Assembly: GCF_019457885.1 (NCBI RefSeq)
Contig: NZ_JAHZST010000001.1
Location: 1 to 64,000, forward strand
DNA: 64,000 bases
Source: Shewanella nanhaiensis
GTDB taxonomy: Bacteria > Pseudomonadota > Gammaproteobacteria > Enterobacterales > Shewanellaceae
Direction of reading: 5' to 3'
Below are positions 57,175 to 64,000 of this stretch, piece after piece. The translations under genes were made by a program, and so were the position numbers. Positions within the stretch are counted from its first letter, which is position 1; each line of letters begins with the position of its first letter. The notes beneath the pieces are model-generated. The model was not told the origin of the DNA. It saw nothing but the letters and a program-made list of their open reading frames with translations, and made no database searches.

Positions 57175-57543
57175 ATGGTATCTGCGAGTTTTATTTTTTA
57201 CTCTTTCGCTATCATCATTGTCACTTTGACAATGCTGCTCGTCTCCCATGCGCTCAATCCCAGAGGTCAAAAAAGGAAAAATAGCTACCCCTATGAATCA
57301 GGTATTGTGCCCGTGGGGGATACAAACATCCGCTGGAACGTTAACTACTTCTTAATCGCTATCTCCTTTGTCATCTTCGATATCGAAGCCGTTTACCTCT
57401 ACCTATGGTCCCTTGTCGTACTTGAAACCAGCTGGCCAGGATTAACCACAGCTGGACTTTTCATTTTAGCCCTGTTTATTGCTTTGATATATGAGATTAA
57501 ACAGGGTGCGTTCAATTGGGGTAAAAGACAACAAGGGGAGTAG
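57175..57543 (+). CDS. nuoA: NADH-quinone oxidoreductase subunit A
   Basis: NuoA is a small membrane subunit of complex I, lying near the hydrophilic/membrane arm junction. The 122-residue product has three membrane helices (about residues 4-28, 60-85, 90-112) and the conserved stretch [22 protein letters not shown]. It is the first gene of the nuo operon and lies 2 bp before nuoB. Length is close to the usual 120-150. Confidence 0.95.
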   Translation: MVSASFIFYSFAIIIVTLTMLLVSHALNPRGQKRKNSYPYESGIVPVGDTNIRWNVNYFLIAISFVIFDIEAVYLYLWSLVVLETSWPGLTTAGLFILALFIALIYEIKQGAFNWGKRQQGE

Positions 57544-57545
57544 CC

Positions 57546-58187
57546 ATGCGCTGGCAACTGAGTAAACCTGAGATAATTCCAACCTCAACTCAAACCATGC
57601 AGGAAGTCGTTGAGAAAAACCTGCTTGTTACTCGACTCGAAGATTTAGTGGCTTGGGGTCGAAGCAACTCTCTCTGGCCTTTTAATTTTGGGCTCTCCTG
57701 CTGTTATGTTGAGATGGCCACCTCCTTTACTAGCCGTCATGATATCGCCAGATTCGGCTCAGAGGTGATACGCGCCACTCCCAGAGAGGCTGACTTAATC
57801 GTGATATCTGGTACGGTTTTCCTTAAGATGGCACCGGTCATCAAACACCTCTATGATCAGATGTTAGAACCTAAATGGGTGATCTGCATGGGATCCTGCG
57901 CTAATTCAGGCGGCATGTATGATGTCTATAGTGTGGTGCAAGGTGCCGACCGCTTTCTTCCTATCGATCTTTATGTTCCAGGCTGCCCTCCCAGACCCGA
58001 AGCCTTAATGTACGGTCTGACACTACTTCAGGAGGCGATTAAGGATGGTGCCCCCCGCCAAGCAAGACCACTCAATCGCACTATTACCCCCGAAGAGATA
58101 CAAGCGTTTGTCTGTCGCAATATGCGTGATGAAAAGCACGAGCAGAGGATCAAAGCCGATAAGCTCACACCGCCAGATGAGGTGTAA
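57546..58187 (+). CDS. nuoB: NADH-quinone oxidoreductase subunit B
   Basis: NuoB carries the N2 [4Fe-4S] cluster at the quinone site of complex I. The cluster cysteines are in [11 protein letters not shown], in [10 protein letters not shown], and in [10 protein letters not shown]. The 213-residue length is normal. The gene lies 2 bp after nuoA and 2 bp before nuoCD, as expected of tight translational coupling. Confidence 0.97.
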   Translation: MRWQLSKPEIIPTSTQTMQEVVEKNLLVTRLEDLVAWGRSNSLWPFNFGLSCCYVEMATSFTSRHDIARFGSEVIRATPREADLIVISGTVFLKMAPVIKHLYDQMLEPKWVICMGSCANSGGMYDVYSVVQGADRFLPIDLYVPGCPPRPEALMYGLTLLQEAIKDGAPRQARPLNRTITPEEIQAFVCRNMRDEKHEQRIKADKLTPPDEV

Positions 58188-58189
58188 GC

Positions 58190-59986
58190 ATGAGCATATT
58201 CACTCAGGAGGTATCAGCAAAAAATGGCCAATCAGGCAACATAAAACAGATGTTAACTCTGGAGATGTTACCTGAGCTTAAAAGTTTATTAAGCGACTCA
58301 GTAGAGCAGCAAAAATGCATCGACGGCATACTCACACTCTGGATAGATAAGATAGAGTTAATCCCAGCCCTTAAATTGCTTAAAACCATGCCCCAGCCCT
58401 TTGATCTTTTACTTGATCTCTACGGCGTCGATGAACGGTTAAGGCTAGATAGAGACAAGCTACCCGCACAAGATTTCACCTTAGTGTACCAACTCTGCTC
58501 GATTAGCCGTAATCAAGATATCAGGCTCAAAGTCGCGCTGGCCAACGACCAAGCAGATATCCCCAGCATTACCGCGTTCTGGCCATCGGCTAACTGGTAT
58601 GAGCGTGAAGCTTGGGATATGTTTGGTATCGTCTTTAATGATCACCCCAACCTCTATCGACTGCTGCTTCCTCCCACATTTAAGGGTCACCCGCTACGTA
58701 AAGAGTTCCCTTGTAGAGCCACTGAGACTGAAGCCTTTAGCTTAGACGATGAACGTCTGGCCATTGAACAGGAAGCACTCAAATTCGATCCCAAACGCTG
58801 GGGAATGGAGCAGAGTAATAAAGACAATGACTATCTGTTTTTAAATTTGGGACCTAACCATCCCAGTGTTCATGGGGTTTTTCGCATCGCCCTGCAACTC
58901 GATGGCGAGCATATCATCAATTCAGTGCCTGATATTGGCTACCACCATAGGGGGGCCGAAAAGATAGCAGAGCGCCAGACATGGCATGGCTTTATTCCCT
59001 ACACAGATAGAATCGACTACCTAGGGGGAGTGATGAATAACTTTCCCTATATCTTGGCCATTGAACAGTTAGCCAATATACAGGTCTCCGCGCGGGTCAA
59101 ATGTATCCGAGTCATGCTGGCTGAATGTTTTAGGATCTTAAGCCATATGTTGTTTTTTGGCACCTTTGCTCAAGATGTTGGTCAACTCTCTCCCATTTTC
59201 TACCTGTTTATCGACAGAGAAAAACTGTTCGGGATCATCGAGGCGATAACGGGAGCACGTATGCACCCAAGCTGGTTCAGAATTGGTGGGCTTGCTCAAG
59301 ACCTTCCCAAAGGCTGGGACACCATGATGCAGGAGTTTGTCGATGAGTTCCCCAAAAAACTCGACGAGTATGAAGTGATGGTGATGCAAAACAGCATACT
59401 AAAGCGGCGCTCAATCGGTATTGGTCAATACAACACCCAAGAAGCCTTAGATTGGAATATCACCGGCGCTGGTTTACGTGCCACGGGTCTAGAGTGGGAT
59501 CTGCGTAAAGCTCGCCCATATTCTGGCTATGAAAATTATGATTTTGAGGTTCCTACTGGACACAAAGGTGATGCCTACGACAGGTGCCAACTTAGGGTTG
59601 AGGAGATGAGACAGAGTGTCAAGATTATCCAGCAATGCATCAACAACATGCCGGAGGGCGAAGTCAAAGCCGATCATCCATTAACCACGCCACCAAGCCA
59701 GCGTAGCAAGCATGATATCGAAACCTTAATTCAGCATTTTCTCAATGTCAGTTGGGGACCGGTTATGCCAAAAGGTGAGTCCTGTTTCGCAGTTGAAGCA
59801 ACCAAAGGGGTTAACGCCTACACCATTATCAGTGATGGCAGCAATACCAGTTATCGCACTCGTATTCGTACCCCCTCTTTTGCTCACTTACAGATGATAC
59901 CTAAAATGGCAAAAGGCTTAATGGTGGCAGATCTCATTGTGATCTTGGCCAGTATCGATTTTGTGATGGCTGATGTGGATAGGTAG
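58190..59986 (+). CDS. nuoCD: NADH-quinone oxidoreductase subunit C/D fusion
   Basis: This is the fused hydrophilic subunit of complex I that forms much of the quinone-binding region. The N-terminal NuoC part (about residues 1-190) has [17 protein letters not shown] and GHPLRKEFP. The C-terminal NuoD part (about 210-598) has [13 protein letters not shown] and [11 protein letters not shown]. It ends with the conserved VMADVDR. The 598-residue fused form is common in gammaproteobacteria. It follows nuoB by 2 bp and precedes nuoE by 8 bp. Confidence 0.97.
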   Translation: MSIFTQEVSAKNGQSGNIKQMLTLEMLPELKSLLSDSVEQQKCIDGILTLWIDKIELIPALKLLKTMPQPFDLLLDLYGVDERLRLDRDKLPAQDFTLVYQLCSISRNQDIRLKVALANDQADIPSITAFWPSANWYEREAWDMFGIVFNDHPNLYRLLLPPTFKGHPLRKEFPCRATETEAFSLDDERLAIEQEALKFDPKRWGMEQSNKDNDYLFLNLGPNHPSVHGVFRIALQLDGEHIINSVPDIGYHHRGAEKIAERQTWHGFIPYTDRIDYLGGVMNNFPYILAIEQLANIQVSARVKCIRVMLAECFRILSHMLFFGTFAQDVGQLSPIFYLFIDREKLFGIIEAITGARMHPSWFRIGGLAQDLPKGWDTMMQEFVDEFPKKLDEYEVMVMQNSILKRRSIGIGQYNTQEALDWNITGAGLRATGLEWDLRKARPYSGYENYDFEVPTGHKGDAYDRCQLRVEEMRQSVKIIQQCINNMPEGEVKADHPLTTPPSQRSKHDIETLIQHFLNVSWGPVMPKGESCFAVEATKGVNAYTIISDGSNTSYRTRIRTPSFAHLQMIPKMAKGLMVADLIVILASIDFVMADVDR

Positions 59987-59994
59987 GAGAGGTT

Positions 59995-60525
59995 ATGGCA
60001 ACTAAAGAGCAACAAACCATCCCAGTCTCTGTCATTGAGACCCCTGATATCTCGCTGAGCTCAAAAGAGCAACAGGGTATCGATGAGTTAATCTCCCACT
60101 CGCCGCAACTTGCGGGGATCACGATTGATGCACTCAAGCTGATACAAGCTGAGCGTGGCTGGGTCAGCGATGCAAGTTTGCATGCCCTCTCGCTCTACAC
60201 TCAGATCCCTGTTGCCGATCTTGACAGTGTTGCCACCTTCTACAACCTTATTTTTCGGCAGCCAGTCGGTAAAGTTGTGCTGCATCCCTGTGACGGGATC
60301 AGTTGCGACTTAATGGGAGGTGAGCATATTCGTCAATGCCTGAAGCAGCAATTAAACATCACGGCAGGGGAAACCACACCTGATAACCGTTTTACCCTGA
60401 TCCCACTGCCCTGTCTAGGTGCCTGTGATAAGGCGCCAGTGATGATAGCCAACAAGCAACTCTTCGAAAATGTGACAACAGATGAGCTTCCTAAGTTACT
60501 CAGCACATTTAACGAGGTGAGCTGA
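59995..60525 (+). CDS. nuoE: NADH-quinone oxidoreductase subunit E
   Basis: NuoE holds the [2Fe-2S] cluster N1a next to the NADH site. The four ligand cysteines lie in HPCDGISCD (near residue 100) and LPCLGACDKAP (near 140). The 176-residue product is of usual length. A short variable N-terminal tail precedes the thioredoxin-like domain. The start is an ATG with AGGAGAGG upstream. The stop overlaps the nuoF start by one base. Confidence 0.95.
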   Translation: MATKEQQTIPVSVIETPDISLSSKEQQGIDELISHSPQLAGITIDALKLIQAERGWVSDASLHALSLYTQIPVADLDSVATFYNLIFRQPVGKVVLHPCDGISCDLMGGEHIRQCLKQQLNITAGETTPDNRFTLIPLPCLGACDKAPVMIANKQLFENVTTDELPKLLSTFNEVS

Positions 60526-61889
60526 TGAATCAAACCTTACCCCATAATCCGCTAACTCGTTTTATCACAGATGATGAGAGCTGCTGGTCAATTGAGCAAT
60601 ATCAAAATCAGGGCGGCTACCAAGGTTTTCGTAAATCTTTAACCCTGAGTCAGGAGCAGCTCCTTGATACTCTAAAGGAGTCTAACCTTAGAGGCCGCGG
60701 CGGCGCAGGCTTCCCCACAGGGCTTAAATGGAGTTTTGTGCCTCGAGGCGATGATGCTCCCTCCCCCCGTTATCTCATCGTTAATGCCGATGAGATGGAG
60801 CCTGGCACCTTTAAAGACCGAATGCTTATGGAGAAAACGCCTCACCAGATAATTGAAGGCTTACTGATCGGTGCCCAGACTTTAGGAGCGTCTATTGGGT
60901 ATATCTTTCTTCGTGGGGATTACTATCTGGCCGAGAAACGCCTAACTAAAGCGCTTCAAGAGTGCAGAGATGCCAACCTCTTAGGGGAAAATATACTGGG
61001 AAGCGGATTAGATTTTGATATTCACCTCCACACCAGTGCAGGTCGCTATATCTGCGGGGAGGAGACCGCCTTAATCAACTCCATGGAGGGAAAACGCGCC
61101 AACCCTAGGGCTAAACCTCCCTTTCCGCAAGTCGCGGGCCTATGGGGAAAGCCCACCATAGTCAACAATGTTGAGACCTTCTGTAACTTGCCTCACATCA
61201 TCCATTTCGGCCCTCAATGGTTTAAAGATCTGGGTCTTAACGATGATGCGGGAACGAAGATATTTGGTGTTAGCGGCAGAGTGAACCACCCAGGTCTTTG
61301 GGAGTTACCAATGGGCACACCAATCAGGGATATCATAGAGCAACACGCAGGTGGCATGCGTGATGGATACACGCTTAAAGGATTTCTCCCCGGTGGTGGC
61401 TCCACCGACTTTTTAGTGGCTGAGCATCTGGATATTCCAATGGATTACGACACCATTAGCAAACAGGGTAGCCGAATGGGAACAGGTACCATCATCATAT
61501 TGGATGACAGATACTGCCCAGTGGCTATGGTGCTCAACCTTATTAAATTCTTTGCGCAAGAGTCCTGTGGTTGGTGTACTCCTTGTCGCGACGGCTTGCC
61601 TTGGGCTCAGGTCTTACTTGAGAAAATTGAGCATGGAGAGGGGGAGCCAGAGGATATCAATCAACTTGAAGAGTTATGCCGCTTTGCCGCCCCTGGCAAT
61701 ACATTTTGTGCCCTAGCCCCAGGAGCTGTCGAACCTCTACAGAGCGCGCTGAAATACTTTAGAGAAGATTTCGAAGCTCATATTAATCAAGCTTGCTGTC
61801 CTTTTCATGATAAAAAAAGACAAGGTATTGATGAGACAGGCACTCCTTGTATCAAAGGTTCTGGGGGTGACAAATATGAACAGCTCTAA
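60525..61889 (+). CDS. nuoF: NADH-quinone oxidoreductase subunit F
   Basis: NuoF binds NADH, FMN and a [4Fe-4S] cluster, where electrons enter complex I. Visible features are the NADH/FMN-binding LRGRGGAGFPTGLKW, the GEETALINSMEG stretch, and the cluster ligands in SCGWCTPCRDG plus a later Cys in NTFCALAPG. The 454-residue length is normal. It overlaps nuoE by one base and nuoG by 14 bp. Confidence 0.97.
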   Translation: MNQTLPHNPLTRFITDDESCWSIEQYQNQGGYQGFRKSLTLSQEQLLDTLKESNLRGRGGAGFPTGLKWSFVPRGDDAPSPRYLIVNADEMEPGTFKDRMLMEKTPHQIIEGLLIGAQTLGASIGYIFLRGDYYLAEKRLTKALQECRDANLLGENILGSGLDFDIHLHTSAGRYICGEETALINSMEGKRANPRAKPPFPQVAGLWGKPTIVNNVETFCNLPHIIHFGPQWFKDLGLNDDAGTKIFGVSGRVNHPGLWELPMGTPIRDIIEQHAGGMRDGYTLKGFLPGGGSTDFLVAEHLDIPMDYDTISKQGSRMGTGTIIILDDRYCPVAMVLNLIKFFAQESCGWCTPCRDGLPWAQVLLEKIEHGEGEPEDINQLEELCRFAAPGNTFCALAPGAVEPLQSALKYFREDFEAHINQACCPFHDKKRQGIDETGTPCIKGSGGDKYEQL

Positions 61890-64000
61890 TCAACCACAGT
61901 CACCAGAGGGCACTGAAAACTTAATCTCCCTTACAATAGATAATCAAAGCTATAGCGTAGAGAAGGGACAAAATTTACTGCAAGCCTGCCTCTCCCTTGG
62001 TTTAGATCTGCCCTACTTCTGCTGGCATCCAGCCATGGGCTCAGTCGGTTCTTGCAGGCAATGCGCCGTCACTCAATATCAAAACAGTGAAGATACCCGA
62101 GGCCGTTTAGTCATGTCATGCATGACACCGTTAACTGAAGGCATGATCATCTCTCTTAAAGATGACAAATCACAGCAGTTTAGGGAAACCAACATTGAAG
62201 CGATCATGACCAACCATCCCCATGATTGTCCAGTTTGTGAAGAGGGAGGTAACTGTCACCTTCAAGATATGACCTTGATGAGTAAGCACATTAATCGACG
62301 ATATTCAGGGAAAAAGCGCACTCATCTTAATCAGTTTTTAGGCCCGCTACTCAACCACGAGATGAACCGCTGCATCGGCTGCTACCGCTGCGTTCGCTTC
62401 TATCGTGATTACTGTGGCGATAAAGATCTCAATGTGTTTGGCTCTAAAAGCCACCTCTATTTTGGCCGGGCTGAGTCAGGCGTATTACAGAGTCACTTCT
62501 CTGGAAACCTTGCACAAGTCTGCCCCACAGGCGTATTTACCGATAAGCCATTCTCACACCACTACAGTCGTAAATGGGATCTACAAACAGCCCCCGCCAT
62601 CTGCCCCCACTGCAGCCTTGGTTGTAATATAAACTTAGGCCAACGTAGCGGCAGCATTAGAAGGATAACCAACCGTCACCATGACGAGGTAAATGGTCAC
62701 TTCCTCTGTAACACTGGCTTATTTGGTTATGAACATGTCAACCATAATGAGCGGCTTGAGTGGCCACTTAAACGTAATAATGAGCATAAAACTACCGATA
62801 AATTAACGCCAGAACAAGCGCAAACACTATTGGCAGAGTATTGTGAAACTCCAAATGAAAACTGCATCGCGGTGGGCTCAGTGCGCACCCATATTGAGAA
62901 TAATGCAGCGCTCCTTAAACTGTTTGGTGAGCAGCAGTTTTATCTAGGTATCGACGATAGCCATGCTCAGTTATTAAATATGCTCTGTAGTGCCTACCAT
63001 GACACCTCACTCAGCCCCATCTCCTTAGCCGAAGTTGAGCGATGTGATGCTGCACTTATCATAAATGAAGATATCACCCACACGGCACCAAGACTTGCCT
63101 TAAGTCTGAGGCAGATGAGTCGCAATGCTGGGCTAAAACAAGCAGCCAAGTTAGGGATCAAATATTGGCAAGATGATGCGGTGCGTAACATAGCCCAAAC
63201 CACACTCTCACCGGTACATATTGTGCAGAGCCATGGGAGTGAACTTAGCGACATAGCAACTCAAAGCATAATCTTAAATTCCGCTGCACAGACAGTGCTA
63301 CTCCAAGAGATCGCCTCACTATTAACAACACATCTGAATTCACAAGCTGAGCAACCCGCATCCAGCGAGGCGAAGGCAATAGTTAATGACTTGATGGCAG
63401 CTGAGTATCCACTAGTGATTACTGGCGTACAAAACCGTGATTTGAAACAAGTCTCCTTGAGCATTGAGATAGCCAACACCCTAAAACAGCTAAAGCAAGA
63501 CACAGGCTTTTATGCAGTCACTCAAGATGGAAATGATCTTCACCTTGGCATGATGACAGCTAATTCACATCCAAAAAACGCAAGCCAAGGGCTAGACTCA
63601 CTCCTTAAGCGGCTAAATAGTGGCACAGTCGAAACTTTAATCATATTGGAAACAGATCTCTACCGTTACTTAGACAAATCTCAGCTTGATGATGCACTCA
63701 ACCAAGTCAAACAGATAGTCGTCATCGACCAGTTACTCACTAAAACCGCCGCTATGGCCGATCTTATTCTCCCCGCAACCTCTTTTGCTGAGTCCTACGG
63801 CTGTTACTTAAGCTCAGAGGGTAGATTACAGTTATCTTTCGCGACCATGGTGCCTATCGAGGAGAGGTTAACCCCATGGCAGTGGTTATCAACTCAAATA
63901 GGCATACCCAGCTATTGCGAACTAGTCTTATGGATATCCGAGCAACTCCCACAACTAAAAGCGATTGAAACCTTTGCCGAATTAGCCAGATTTAATGAGT
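61876..64000 (+). CDS. nuoG: NADH-quinone oxidoreductase subunit G, 3' end beyond the window
   Basis: NuoG is the largest subunit of complex I and carries several iron-sulfur clusters. It starts at the ATG at 61876, overlapping the nuoF end by 14 bp, and is open to the window edge, giving at least 708 residues. The [2Fe-2S] ligands are in CWHPAMGSVGSCRQC and the 4Fe ligands in HDCPVCEEGGNC. Further 4Fe clusters are in CIGCYRCVRFYRDYC and CPHCSLGCN, the last resembling the N7 site found in only some bacteria. A molybdopterin-oxidoreductase-like region begins near residue 320. Several minus-strand ORFs inside it are shadows. Confidence 0.96.
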   Translation, partial: MNSSNQPQSPEGTENLISLTIDNQSYSVEKGQNLLQACLSLGLDLPYFCWHPAMGSVGSCRQCAVTQYQNSEDTRGRLVMSCMTPLTEGMIISLKDDKSQQFRETNIEAIMTNHPHDCPVCEEGGNCHLQDMTLMSKHINRRYSGKKRTHLNQFLGPLLNHEMNRCIGCYRCVRFYRDYCGDKDLNVFGSKSHLYFGRAESGVLQSHFSGNLAQVCPTGVFTDKPFSHHYSRKWDLQTAPAICPHCSLGCNINLGQRSGSIRRITNRHHDEVNGHFLCNTGLFGYEHVNHNERLEWPLKRNNEHKTTDKLTPEQAQTLLAEYCETPNENCIAVGSVRTHIENNAALLKLFGEQQFYLGIDDSHAQLLNMLCSAYHDTSLSPISLAEVERCDAALIINEDITHTAPRLALSLRQMSRNAGLKQAAKLGIKYWQDDAVRNIAQTTLSPVHIVQSHGSELSDIATQSIILNSAAQTVLLQEIASLLTTHLNSQAEQPASSEAKAIVNDLMAAEYPLVITGVQNRDLKQVSLSIEIANTLKQLKQDTGFYAVTQDGNDLHLGMMTANSHPKNASQGLDSLLKRLNSGTVETLIILETDLYRYLDKSQLDDALNQVKQIVVIDQLLTKTAAMADLILPATSFAESYGCYLSSEGRLQLSFATMVPIEERLTPWQWLSTQIGIPSYCELVLWISEQLPQLKAIETFAELARFNE

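Noticed and set aside
62994..63503. Minus-strand ORFs inside nuoG
   Set aside because: They are antisense to a gene with clear iron-sulfur motifs.

Overview
The window is about 64 kb of a gammaproteobacterial chromosome, most likely a marine Shewanella. Evidence seen: an rrn operon with the Ile-Ala tRNA spacer next to gmhB, a cysZ / smc-zipA-ligA / cysK neighbourhood, fused nuoCD, a DUF4212-type sodium/solute symporter beside a DUF294/exonuclease pair, a heptaheme c-type cytochrome, and several c-di-GMP enzymes. The genus is inferred from gene content and was not tested by a search.

Layout. 1-3.5 kb: an rRNA operon on the minus strand (promoters P1 and P2, leader boxA, 16S, tRNA-Ile, tRNA-Ala, start of 23S), with both arms of the pre-16S processing stem visible. 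3.5-5.6 kb: gmhB and an aminopeptidase P-like gene, divergent. 5.6-7.9 kb: a gene-poor accessory patch with a broken IS110 transposase, a small Cys-rich ORF, an unknown two-helix zinc-ribbon protein and structured non-coding DNA. 7.9-15 kb: a hydroxyproline catabolic cluster (amino-acid dehydrogenase, Cys/Thr-type 3-hydroxyproline dehydratase, pyrroline-hydroxycarboxylate deaminase, 4-hydroxyproline epimerase, ketoglutarate-semialdehyde dehydrogenase, GntR regulator) with candidate operators in its divergent promoter. 15-25 kb: a FabH-like synthase, a ceramidase-like membrane protein, a diguanylate cyclase, pntAB, an LRAT-like protein and a hybrid histidine kinase. 25-32 kb: exonuclease, DUF294 protein, lipoprotein amidohydrolase, small periplasmic protein and the SSS symporter pair. 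32.6-39 kb: a secreted beta-helix protein, a DsbA-like protein, a YeeZ-like SDR, an HD-GYP protein, DUF2919 and DUF1842. 39-47 kb: ligA, zipA, smc and cysZ. 47-56 kb: a GyrI-like protein, a duplicated NTF2-like protein, an MBL hydrolase, heptaheme cytochrome-TPR, REC-REC-GGDEF, RDD, cysK and a TetR gene interrupted by an in-frame TGA. 56.1-56.4 kb: a MITE-like element. 56.5-64 kb: a CBS protein and the start of the nuo operon (nuoA, B, CD, E, F and most of G).

How genes work together. The hyp cluster would convert trans-4-hydroxy-L-proline to 2-oxoglutarate, with a side entry for trans-3-hydroxy-L-proline. PntAB, complex I and the symporter serve energy and carbon metabolism. I found no CRISPR array, no intact prophage and no intact insertion sequence. 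I also found no clear multi-gene undescribed system. The best unexplained items are the zinc-ribbon membrane protein in the IS110-scarred patch, the orphan terminator near 38.0 kb, the long-range inverted repeat before the symporter genes, and the interrupted TetR gene beside the MITE.
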